Assembly (NCBI GenBank): GCA_031550205.1
Contig: JAVBOV010000043.1
Coordinates: 1 to 16,165 of the forward strand
Direction of reading: 5' to 3'
Length of the DNA stretch: 16,165 nucleotides
Source: JAVBOV01 sp031550205
Lineage (GTDB): Bacteria; Pseudomonadota; Alphaproteobacteria; RF32; CAG-239
The position numbers and the translations under genes were made by a program. Shown piece by piece: positions 1 to 6,414 of this stretch (position 1 is its first letter; each line of letters begins with the position of its first letter). The notes beneath the pieces are model-generated. The model searched no databases. It saw only the letters and a program-made list of their open reading frames with translations, and was not told where the DNA came from.

Positions 1-1
1 A

Positions 2-193
2 AATAGAATCAATGAGTTGATAGATAATATATTATCAACTCCCTATGAAGGAATAGGCAAGCCTGAGCCTTTGCGGTTTGAACTAAGCGGTTTCTGGTCA
101 AGAAGAATAAATCAGCAGCACCGCTTGGTCTATCGCATAAAAAACAACACTCTTGAAATAGTATCCTGCAAATATCATTATGATTTAAGATAA
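2..193 (+). CDS. yoeB: YoeB/Txe-family mRNA interferase toxin, 3' part only
   Basis: The frame is open from the window edge and gives about 63 residues of a YoeB-type toxin, a ribosome-dependent mRNA endonuclease that cleaves at the A site and is neutralised by a YefM antitoxin. The visible part contains the family signature KPEPLRFELSGFWSRRINQQ followed by HRLVYRI and the C-terminal KYHY. The residues equivalent to E. coli YoeB Glu46, Arg65, His83 and Tyr84 are all present (E in KPEP, R in QHR, HY near the end), so the toxin core looks intact. It ends with three extra residues (DLR) after the tyrosine. E. coli YoeB has 84 residues, so about 20-25 N-terminal residues and any antitoxin gene should lie just upstream, outside the window. 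No antitoxin is visible here. Confidence 0.93.
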   Translation, partial: NRINELIDNILSTPYEGIGKPEPLRFELSGFWSRRINQQHRLVYRIKNNTLEIVSCKYHYDLR

Positions 194-283
194 GGCCTGC
201 TTTTTGATTAAACTTAGATACACATGATCTATTCCTATCCAAGAGGCCGTCGGCCGATTGGTAAAGGGCTCACAAATAAACCA

Positions 284-314
284 AAACTCCCTCATCCTTC
301 GGGTGGGGGAGTTT
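284..314. terminator. Hairpin downstream of yoeB, possible terminator
   Basis: AAACTCCC (284-291) pairs with GGGAGTTT (307-314) around a loop holding CCTTCGGGTGG. A few A residues precede it and TTTC follows, so it is a modest terminator in either direction. An outer 8-bp inverted repeat, GGGCTCAC (266-273) and GTGAGCCC (326-333), encloses it; the second half belongs to the duplicated tRNA-end sequence. Confidence 0.45.
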
Positions 315-321
315 CTTCATT

Positions 322-338
322 ATTGGTGAGCCCGACAG
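322..338. repeat. 17-bp copy of the tRNA-Lys 3' end
   Basis: ATTGGTGAGCCCGACAG here is identical to 531-547, which is the CCA end and acceptor/T-stem side of tRNA-Lys read from the plus strand. The two copies are direct repeats 209 bp apart. A tRNA 3' end repeated at short distance is typical of an attachment-site scar, but a decayed tRNA duplicate is also possible. Confidence 0.7.
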
Positions 339-349
339 ATGGCCGCAAG

Positions 350-376
350 AAAAAGCGCTTTGAATAGCGCTTTTTA
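350..376. terminator. Bidirectional rho-independent terminator
   Basis: AAAAAGCGCT (350-359) pairs perfectly with AGCGCTTTTT (366-375) around a 6-nt loop. A and T runs flank both sides, so it can act on either strand. It lies just before the ribosome binding site of the 23-codon reading frame at 389. Confidence 0.65.
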
Positions 377-388
377 TAAGGAGACACA

Positions 389-460
389 ATGAGACTTGCA
401 TTTTGGAAAAAGCGTCAGCGCCCTGAACAAAATGCTTTAGTCGGAATTGACCGAACCTAG
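389..460 (+). CDS. Possible 23-residue small protein
   Basis: ATG at 389 opens a 23-codon frame starting MRLAFWKKRQRPEQ and ending at TAG 458-460. A good ribosome binding site AAGGAG (378-383) sits five bases upstream. The product is basic with one hydrophobic/aromatic patch near the N-terminus and resembles no family I know. A terminator hairpin lies immediately before the RBS and another after the stop (484-528). A 17-codon frame starting at ATG 339, inside the duplicated tRNA end, overlaps its start as ATGA, which would allow translational coupling. No convincing promoter was found. It could be a remnant of an element inserted at the tRNA gene. The RBS is the only real evidence that it is translated. 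Confidence 0.35.
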   Translation: MRLAFWKKRQRPEQNALVGIDRT

Positions 461-483
461 GTTCGACCTGTTCGGGCATCACC

Positions 484-528
484 ATAAAAAAACACCCTAT
501 GCCTAAAAGGCATAAGGTGTTTTTTTTA
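484..528 (-). terminator. Terminator of tRNA-Lys
   Basis: AACACCCTATGCCT and AGGCATAAGGTGTT form a long stem with one mismatch and a short loop. On the minus strand it is followed by a run of T (plus-strand AAAAAAA) directly downstream of the tRNA, as expected for its terminator. The plus-strand side also has eight T, so it may work both ways. Confidence 0.85.
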
Positions 529-530
529 TA

Positions 531-547
531 ATTGGTGAGCCCGACAG
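531..547. repeat. Second copy of the 17-bp direct repeat, inside tRNA-Lys
   Basis: Identical to 322-338. This copy overlaps the 3' end of the intact tRNA gene (533-608 minus), so it would be the gene-restoring side if the pair marks an integration site. Confidence 0.7.
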
Positions 548-608
548 GAATCGAACCTGTGACCACTTGATTAAAAGTCAAGTGCTCTACCACCTGAGCT
601 ACGAGCCC
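533..608 (-). tRNA. tRNA-Lys (anticodon TTT)
   Basis: Read on the minus strand this is a complete 76-nt tRNA with encoded CCA. The acceptor 5' strand GGGCTCG pairs with CGGGCTC through two G-U pairs. The D arm has AGCTCAGGTGGTAGAGC, and the anticodon arm is CTTGA-CTTTTAA-TCAAG with TTT at the anticodon. The T arm is ACAGG-TTCGAAT-CCTGT. It has its own promoter upstream and a terminator downstream, so it is a single-gene unit. The apparent protein frame across it (minus strand, 270-614) is spurious. Confidence 0.97.
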
Positions 609-625
609 GCTCAAACGACTTCGAA

Positions 626-654
626 TGTATAATAGATAAAAAAATCCGAGTCAA
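626..654 (-). promoter_or_regulatory. Promoter of tRNA-Lys
   Basis: On the minus strand TTGACT (649-654) is a near-consensus -35 box. It is followed after 17 bases by TATACA (626-631), with an overlapping alternative TATTAT. Predicted transcription start is about ten bases before the tRNA 5' end. Confidence 0.65.
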
Positions 655-758
655 CACAAAAAGCATTAAATTATATGAAAAAAGTCAAAAATGTAGTTTA
701 TTTGTTAATAATTATGTGTTAGCCTCGACTAAGATATTCAAAATTAAGAGGTTTTACA

Positions 759-1076
759 ATGGCAAACAAGACAAATTCCGGCTCTGAAGGCAGATACGAG
801 ATCCTTAAAAACGCCGCCGGCGAAATCATGATCATCATCAAATATCGCGCCGGAGGTCCTGAAAACCCCCGCATGGTATATGACGGCGGAGAGCAGGCTT
901 TGCTTTATCGCAGCCGCGAAAGCTCGGTCATGCTCGGCAACATCCACAAAGAGGCCAGAAACCCGCTTAAATCGGTTGATGAAATTTTGGTGGTTGAAAT
1001 TGAAGATGACGATGTCGCCAGAGAATACAAAGTTCCGATGCGTGTGGTTAAGAGTCTCGACGCGCTGATGAAATAA
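759..1076 (+). CDS. Uncharacterised 105-residue protein
   Basis: I do not recognise this protein. It starts MANKTNSGSEGRYEIL and has no signal peptide, membrane segment or known motif. It looks like a small soluble alpha/beta protein: a hydrophobic strand EIMIIIKY, a middle section rich in Arg and Ser, then LVVEIEDDDVAREYKV and a C-terminal helix-like segment. Codon use is like that of neighbouring genes, and the start is supported by AAGAGG eleven bases upstream. It is a single-gene unit: the tRNA gene before it runs the other way and a strong terminator follows within 30 bases. In a standard alphaproteobacterial nuo cluster this position would hold nuoK or another complex I subunit, which it does not resemble. 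Confidence 0.8.
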   Translation: MANKTNSGSEGRYEILKNAAGEIMIIIKYRAGGPENPRMVYDGGEQALLYRSRESSVMLGNIHKEARNPLKSVDEILVVEIEDDDVAREYKVPMRVVKSLDALMK

Positions 1077-1101
1077 TCTGTTAATATCTGCAAAATCAAG
1101 C

Positions 1102-1128
1102 AAAAAAGGCTTCTAAAAGCCTTTTTTT
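1102..1128 (+). terminator. Rho-independent terminator before nuoL
   Basis: AAAAAAGGCTT (1102-1112) pairs with AAGCCTTTTTT (1117-1127) around a 4-nt loop, with T residues following. It separates the 105-residue gene from the nuoL unit, whose start codon lies about 30 bases on. nuoL transcription must therefore start close by or depend on readthrough. TATATT near 1132 is a possible -10 box without a clear -35. Confidence 0.85.
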
Positions 1129-1158
1129 GTTGTATATTGAAAAATCTGGAGAAACAAG

Positions 1159-2781
1159 ATGCTTGCTGCCGTTTTTGCATATTTAATTACCGTCGGAATA
1201 TTTTCTTTATTCATCCCTGAAGACAGATACGAAAAACCTGCGTCTGTTCTTCTTTTTTTGCTTTTGCTGCCATTAACCGCGGCTTTCTGGGCTTATCCGT
1301 CTTTTTTTAATGAAGCTTCGCTGGTTTACCCCTGGATACAAGACAAATACTACCATCTTAACTTCAGCTTGTCATATTCCCCCGTTCTTGGCGCTTTTTT
1401 CCTTATTTGCGGCACTTTAAGCCTGTTTAATATTTTCTCCGTAACGGAAGAGCGGCGCGCCGAGCTTTCTCAAATCATATTTTTCAACCTTGCCGCCTTA
1501 ATGGTTCTTTGTTCGGCCTCCACTCTGCCGCAAATTGCCGTTGGCAGCTGCTTCATCACTTTTTGCGCTCTCTTCAGCATAGACGATGCAGAGTTTAAGA
1601 AAAAATTTGCCCTCTACCACATTGTTGCAGACATGCTGCTAATCCTAACCTGTCTGGTTTTGCGCGGACAAATTCCGATTCCCGAAATCTCCGCGGTTTT
1701 TCAGCTTAAAAACATTGCCAATTACAACCTGTTGGCGGCGGCGTTCATCCTCTCAATTTCCATAAAAACCGGATTTTTTCTGTTTCATAACGGCTTATCC
1801 GACGTTTACAAGGTCAAATATTTTCGCCAAATTTTCATATCATATTGCACCACGCCTGCAGCCGGCATTATAATTTTGCAAAAGCTTGGCGGTTTATTTG
1901 CTTTTGCGCCGTGGACTTTAACGGTTTTTCATCTTTTAATTATCGCTTCGGTTTTATGGGGTGTGCGCGGACTTTTGTTTATGGACAACATCAGGCAAAA
2001 ATCTTTTTACCTAAACCAAATGTTTTTTGCTTTTGTGGCCTGGGTATCGGTTGCTAAACCAGATGTTGACCTGCTTGCGCTGCTTTTGGGCGGTTTCTTC
2101 TTAAACAGCATTTTGTTAAACATTTTCATCAGCGCCTCTCAGGAAGCTCGGGTTTCGCTGATGGGCGGTTTCATAAAACACACCAAATCTTCTTTTCTGT
2201 TTGCTTTATTTATGATTTTTGGTGCCATGACACTCATAATCGCCTCTTCCTGCAGCAAAGATATCTGGTTTTTCATGTTCTTTTTCATCTTGCTGTTTGC
2301 CTCCATGGCTCATGTTTTGCACTGCATATATTTTGGCGCCAACCAGTCCGACGAGCGGGTTTTAGCCAACTTAAGAAATCCCCGTTTCATATATTTTATT
2401 CCGGCGCTTTTTGCCGCCTGCCTCATATATAAAACCGGCTTTTTTCACCTAATGCTTGTTTTGCAATGCTTTGCCGCTTTTTGTGTTTTGCTGTATATCC
2501 ATTTCAGCCTTCCTTCCTTAAAAACCGGAACGGACTCCTTTGCCGATTTTGCATATGGTCTCATATTGGTTGCTCCGGTCAACTTTCTGGGCAGAATCTT
2601 AAACCTTACCATAGATTTTTTGTTCATTGAAAAAACGCTTCTCAATTCTCTGACCAGGCTTAACGACTTTCTGTCTGAAACCGCCGGCAGGTTCAACAAC
2701 AATTCCTGGCAGACTTATGCCGGTTTTGTCATCATCGGAATGGTAACAATCTTTTTAATTATTAAAGGAGCAGGGCTGTGA
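1159..2781 (+). CDS. nuoL: Divergent NuoL-type antiporter-like membrane subunit of complex I
   Basis: A 540-residue, almost entirely hydrophobic protein with about 14-16 membrane helices. NuoL is the distal proton-pumping subunit of NADH:quinone oxidoreductase. By eye the family skeleton is recognisable: KTGFFLFHNGLSD (203-215) matches the KSAQLPLHTWLPDAM segment, DNIRQKSFYLNQM (276-288) matches DIKRVLAYSTMSQ, LMGGF (334-338) matches KMGGL, and SKD (366-368) matches the FSKDEIL turn. The C-terminal FNNNSWQTYAGF resembles the LQTGxxQxYA segment. Lys203 and Lys367 therefore appear kept, but the conserved helix-5 Glu is replaced by Cys131 and the HAFFKALLF segment has become GGFFLNSILL without His or Lys. 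Usual NuoL length is above 600. The start has GGAGAA upstream, and the stop overlaps nuoM as GTGA. Identity rests on this pattern plus the order L-M-N-birA-rnj. Confidence 0.75.
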   Translation: MLAAVFAYLITVGIFSLFIPEDRYEKPASVLLFLLLLPLTAAFWAYPSFFNEASLVYPWIQDKYYHLNFSLSYSPVLGAFFLICGTLSLFNIFSVTEERRAELSQIIFFNLAALMVLCSASTLPQIAVGSCFITFCALFSIDDAEFKKKFALYHIVADMLLILTCLVLRGQIPIPEISAVFQLKNIANYNLLAAAFILSISIKTGFFLFHNGLSDVYKVKYFRQIFISYCTTPAAGIIILQKLGGLFAFAPWTLTVFHLLIIASVLWGVRGLLFMDNIRQKSFYLNQMFFAFVAWVSVAKPDVDLLALLLGGFFLNSILLNIFISASQEARVSLMGGFIKHTKSSFLFALFMIFGAMTLIIASSCSKDIWFFMFFFILLFASMAHVLHCIYFGANQSDERVLANLRNPRFIYFIPALFAACLIYKTGFFHLMLVLQCFAAFCVLLYIHFSLPSLKTGTDSFADFAYGLILVAPVNFLGRILNLTIDFLFIEKTLLNSLTRLNDFLSETAGRFNNNSWQTYAGFVIIGMVTIFLIIKGAGL

Positions 2782-4211
2782 GCGCAGAAATGTCATTTTT
2801 GGCCGCCATGATTCTCATTCCGTTTATCGGCACGTTTTTTGCGCTGCTTTCCAAAGACGCTCCTGAAGCACCCGGCAAAAACGCTTTCAATGTCTGCGTT
2901 TTTACTGTTATCGCCAATCTCTTCTTAATCATCCGCATCTTTTCATATTCCAACAGCTCTAACCCCGGATATATCTTAATAGAGCAGTTCCACTGGCTTA
3001 ACACCCCTTCAATAGAGCTTGCCTTCGGGGTTGATCTCTTTTCTTTGTTAATCATCGCCAGCCTCCACATCATGTTCTTAATCTGCCTCATTGGTCCCCA
3101 CCGTGAAAAATATTATAAAAAATCGCTTATTGTGCTTTCTCTGCTTTTCTTAAGCATGATGACCGGACTTTTGGTTTCGCTTGATATTTTTTCGTTCTAC
3201 ATCTTTTTTGAATCTCTTCTGCTTCCGCTGTTTATGCTTATTGGCATGTTCGGAGAAATCAAAAAAGTTCCGAGTCTCTTCCGTTTTTTCATGTACAACT
3301 TCATCGGCGCTGTTTTCTTTTTTGTGGCGGTCATAATTTTATATAACTGCAAAGACCAAAACATTGCCTTAAACTCGGTCAGCCTGGTTTTGGAACAATA
3401 CAAGCATTTTGAAGTTTTTGTCTGGAGTGCAATAATCGTCGCCTTTTTGTCTCGCATTCCCATCTGGCCTTTCCATTATTGGATATCTTCAATCAGCTCC
3501 AATATTAAAAATCCCCTTGTGTTCATGATCTGCAACTTAATGCCGCTCACGGCCATTTACGGCTTCATACGTTTTTTGCCGCCTGAAATTCCCTCAGTTG
3601 TTTCGTATTTTATCATCTTTTTAGAAATCATCTTCATCATCAGCATGTTTTTCATCGCTCTCATCGGGCTGGTTAACAAAGACATGCAATACAAGTTGTT
3701 TTCATATATGACCTCTTATTACATATTATATGTCTTGGCTGCTTTTTTGCAAAAAGAAAAAATATTCTTAAGCCTTTCCTTCGCCGTTTCAACATTCTTA
3801 ATTGTCTCTGCATCCATAATTTCCGTTTCCAGATATATTGAAGATGAACAAGAGCAAAAAAACATCTTATATTCTGCCGGCATACTGCAAAATTTGCCGC
3901 GCTTGTCTTTTGTTTACGGCTTTTTGGTTTTGGCTGCGCTCGGTTTTCCGGTATCCAGCATTTTTCTGAATAATTTTGCCATTTTTTCCGTTTTACTCGG
4001 CAGCAATTTTTGGATAGGCGTTTTTGCCTTTCTCTCTCTTTTGCTGGTCGCCTATATGTTTGTGCAGGAATTTTATCACTTAAAAACCGGCTCCCAATCG
4101 GAAAATGCTTCCATATCCGACTTAAAAGCCAAACCGTTTGTCTTCATGCTCGGCGTCATACTTGTGTTCCTTGCATCTTTCATCAATCCGATATGGTTTT
4201 TCGGCAGCTAG
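2778..4211 (+). CDS. nuoM: Divergent NuoM-type antiporter-like membrane subunit of complex I
   Basis: A 477-residue protein of about 14 helices, close to the usual NuoM length. It starts at GTG 2778, overlapping the nuoL stop by four bases, with AGGAG seven bases before. Family landmarks are clear: FGVDLFSLLI (83-92), DIFSFYIFFESLLLPLFMLI (136-155), SRIPIWPFHYW (225-235) and YGFIRF (261-266). The key helix-5 Glu145 is present. The helix-7 Lys (SFAVKVPMWPVHTW in typical members) is Arg226. The helix-8 Lys is Leu257 in an ungapped reading, and the helix-12 Glu of GFVGEF is Asn399. The helices are therefore kept while much of the charged proton path is changed. It is translated with nuoL and is nine bases from nuoN. 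It could alternatively be a Mrp/hydrogenase-type paralogue, but the gene order favours NuoM. Confidence 0.8.
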   Translation: MSAEMSFLAAMILIPFIGTFFALLSKDAPEAPGKNAFNVCVFTVIANLFLIIRIFSYSNSSNPGYILIEQFHWLNTPSIELAFGVDLFSLLIIASLHIMFLICLIGPHREKYYKKSLIVLSLLFLSMMTGLLVSLDIFSFYIFFESLLLPLFMLIGMFGEIKKVPSLFRFFMYNFIGAVFFFVAVIILYNCKDQNIALNSVSLVLEQYKHFEVFVWSAIIVAFLSRIPIWPFHYWISSISSNIKNPLVFMICNLMPLTAIYGFIRFLPPEIPSVVSYFIIFLEIIFIISMFFIALIGLVNKDMQYKLFSYMTSYYILYVLAAFLQKEKIFLSLSFAVSTFLIVSASIISVSRYIEDEQEQKNILYSAGILQNLPRLSFVYGFLVLAALGFPVSSIFLNNFAIFSVLLGSNFWIGVFAFLSLLLVAYMFVQEFYHLKTGSQSENASISDLKAKPFVFMLGVILVFLASFINPIWFFGS

Positions 4212-4220
4212 GGGGCGCGC

Positions 4221-5648
4221 ATGTTTTCAAAATTTTTAATTGCTTTTTTGCCGGAACTTCTCATCTTAATGTCTGTTCCGCTGTTTCCTCTCATCAACCG
4301 TTACCGAACAAACAAAACCCCAAAAACTTTTTTTACCTTAAGCAAAACGGTTTTGGTTTTGGCTCTGGCCATTAAAATAATCGGTTATAAATACACCGAC
4401 ATCTATCACATTTTTCAAATGACGCCCTACACGCTTTTGTTTAAATGCTTAATTTATATTTTGGCAATTGCCTGGTTTTACTTGTCGTTGAAGTGGTTTT
4501 TAAGCAAAGCCGTAAATTCCGCCGGTTTTTATATCTGCGGCCTGTTATACGTCTTTTGCATGAGCGTTGCCGTTTCCGGCAGCAACTTGTGGGTGGTGTT
4601 TTCGGGCCTGTTGTCTGCTTTCTGGGTGCAATATTTCATGATAAAGCACGCCGTTGTTAACGACGAAGTCGGAGATTTCACTCAAAGTTTTGTTATCTTT
4701 GGCGGCATTTTCAGCATCTTTTTAATCATTGGCTTAAGCATCATGCAGCATTTTGCAGGCTCTCTAAACCACAAACATTTGTTTGAGTTTCTGCAAATGC
4801 AGGAAACCTTAAGCCCGTGGCTTATCACTTCTCTAACCCTGATTTTAAGTTCGTTTTTATACCAAATGGGCATTGCGCCGTTTCACTTCACCAAAATAGA
4901 AAGCATCAGCCGCACGGTTTTGCCGGTCAGCGGCTTTTTAACCATCATTCCCGTGTTCGGATATTTTGCTTGTTTGGTCAACCTGGTGGTTAATGTTTTT
5001 TGGCCGGTTCATTCCGGTCTGTATCTTGTTTTTCAGGTGTTGTCCTGCATCTGCATTTTGTGGGGTGCAATCAGCGTCGGTTCAACCCAAAATTTGCGCC
5101 GCATGTTTGCTTACAGCAGCCTTTATCATACCGGCGTAATTTTGCTGGCGCTTGGAAGCTTCAATTATAACGGGGTTTTAAGCAGCTTCATATATTTGGT
5201 TATCTACACTCTTGCCACTTTCGGAATTTATACCACCTTTTACGGGTTCAAAAATAAAGGGGTGTACCTGTCCAATGTTGAAAACATTTACGGCATATCG
5301 GCAACCAAGCCGTATATCTCCGCCGCGTTTTTGATTTTTGTTTTGTCTTATATCGGGCTGCCGCCGCTGCTTGGCTTTTTGGGACGCCTTTCTGTGGTCA
5401 ACAGCTTAATCATCAGCCAAAGTTATTATGCGCTCACCTTCATGCTTCTCTCCACTTTGTGGCTGGCCTCGGCGTATTTAAAAGTAATCAAAGTGGTTTA
5501 TTTTGACTCTGCGGCAAACAAATTTGACCGCGCCGACAAGGGCATATATATCTGCCTGTTCATCAACATGGTCATGATCATCATCTCCATCATCAACCCC
5601 AAATATCTGATGCATGACTTATCCCAAATACTCAACAGCATTTTCTAA
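4221..5648 (+). CDS. nuoN: Divergent NuoN-type antiporter-like membrane subunit of complex I
   Basis: A 475-residue protein of about 14 helices with typical NuoN length. Landmarks: APFHF (219-223) for the VPFHMW turn, TQNLRRMFAYSSLYHTG (289-305) for TNLKRLLAYSSIAHVG, and LSYIGLPPLLGFLGRL (375-390) for LSLAGIPPLAGFFGKF. The conserved helix-5 Glu of GLELLSL appears as Leu131, the helix-7 Lys of FKLSAVPFH as Gln215, the helix-8 Lys of VPKVAGF as Val245 and the helix-12 Lys of FGKF as Arg389. These losses are unusual in a pumping subunit. A G-rich ribosome binding site sits between the nuoM stop and the ATG. birA follows after 12 bases, as at the end of many alphaproteobacterial nuo operons. Confidence 0.8.
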   Translation: MFSKFLIAFLPELLILMSVPLFPLINRYRTNKTPKTFFTLSKTVLVLALAIKIIGYKYTDIYHIFQMTPYTLLFKCLIYILAIAWFYLSLKWFLSKAVNSAGFYICGLLYVFCMSVAVSGSNLWVVFSGLLSAFWVQYFMIKHAVVNDEVGDFTQSFVIFGGIFSIFLIIGLSIMQHFAGSLNHKHLFEFLQMQETLSPWLITSLTLILSSFLYQMGIAPFHFTKIESISRTVLPVSGFLTIIPVFGYFACLVNLVVNVFWPVHSGLYLVFQVLSCICILWGAISVGSTQNLRRMFAYSSLYHTGVILLALGSFNYNGVLSSFIYLVIYTLATFGIYTTFYGFKNKGVYLSNVENIYGISATKPYISAAFLIFVLSYIGLPPLLGFLGRLSVVNSLIISQSYYALTFMLLSTLWLASAYLKVIKVVYFDSAANKFDRADKGIYICLFINMVMIIISIINPKYLMHDLSQILNSIF

Positions 5649-5660
5649 AAAGGCCGCGGC

Positions 5661-6347
5661 ATGGAAAAAATCAATAATTGGCATTGGGTTGATTTGCAAG
5701 AGACCAAAAGCACTAACGATGATGCTAAGAAATATCCCCCGAACACCATTATCAGCGCTGCTAAACAAACCGCGGGCAGGGGGCGCTTGGGGCGCAGTTG
5801 GGAAAGCATGGAAGGAAATCTCTTCGTTTCATTCAAGCTTAAGGTTGAGTTGAAAGACACGGCCAAAATGGTTTTTATCATCGGCTTAAGTTTGCTTGAA
5901 GCCGTTAAAAATATTTCTCCGAATGCTGATGTTAAAATAAAATGGCCCAATGATATTTTGATAAATAACAAAAAAACTGCCGGCATCTTAATTGAGAGAG
6001 ATGATGAATGTTTAATCATCGGAATAGGCGTTAATATCAAACAACACCCTGAAGATGTGAACTTAATTTATCAGGCAACTTCGCTTAAGACTGAAAAAAT
6101 TAATACGGATAGAGTTGCATTTTTAAAAAGTTGTGTTAGTTTCCTTGATAAGAATTTAGTTGAAGATTTTGCAAAAATCAAACAAAAGTGGCTGCAAAAT
6201 ATTAAGGGTTTAAATCAAGATATTAGAATAAGTATCGGAAATAGTGTAAGATTTGGAAAATTAATCGGTGTCGCCGATGACGGCGCCATAATGCTTGAAA
6301 CTCAAACCGGAACAGAAAAAATCTACGCTGGCGATTTAAGTTTTTAG
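5661..6347 (+). CDS. birA: Biotin--[acetyl-CoA-carboxylase] ligase (class I, no DNA-binding domain)
   Basis: A 228-residue cytoplasmic enzyme that makes biotinyl-AMP and transfers biotin to the carrier lysine of carboxylases. The adenylate loop GRGRLGRSW (39-47) and the KWPND motif (94-98, whose first Lys corresponds to the catalytic Lys183 of E. coli BirA) are intact. So are KKTAGIL (104-110) and GIGVN (121-125). The C-terminal SH3-like domain is present at about 185-228. There is no N-terminal helix-turn-helix, so it is the monofunctional type rather than the E. coli repressor type. It starts 12 bases after nuoN and is probably cotranscribed. In many alphaproteobacteria coaX (type III pantothenate kinase) stands between birA and rnj; it is missing here. 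Confidence 0.95.
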   Translation: MEKINNWHWVDLQETKSTNDDAKKYPPNTIISAAKQTAGRGRLGRSWESMEGNLFVSFKLKVELKDTAKMVFIIGLSLLEAVKNISPNADVKIKWPNDILINNKKTAGILIERDDECLIIGIGVNIKQHPEDVNLIYQATSLKTEKINTDRVAFLKSCVSFLDKNLVEDFAKIKQKWLQNIKGLNQDIRISIGNSVRFGKLIGVADDGAIMLETQTGTEKIYAGDLSF

Positions 6348-6352
6348 ATAAA

Positions 6353-6391
6353 CCATCAACAATCTAAAATCCAAAATCCAAAATCAAAAAT
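6353..6391. repeat. Degenerate heptamer repeat (ATCCAAA-type) before rnj
   Basis: The gap between birA and rnj is largely filled by units such as AATCTAA-AATCCAA-AATCCAA-AATCAAA with a period of seven, preceded by CATCAACAATC. A very similar string lies inside mutS at 13824-13861. It ends just before the AAGGA ribosome binding site of rnj. Confidence 0.6.
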
Positions 6392-6414
6392 TTTAAAAAA
6401 GGAATATATAAAAG

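Noticed and set aside
270..614. 114-residue minus-strand frame
   Set aside because: It reads through the tRNA-Lys gene and its terminator. The MSGLVAQVVEHLTFNQ-like start is a common artefact of translating tRNA sequence.
1159..5648. Mrp-type sodium/proton antiporter operon
   Set aside because: The Mrp operon has small subunits (MrpB, C, E-G) that are absent here. The L-M-N-birA-rnj order and the lengths match the end of a nuo operon.
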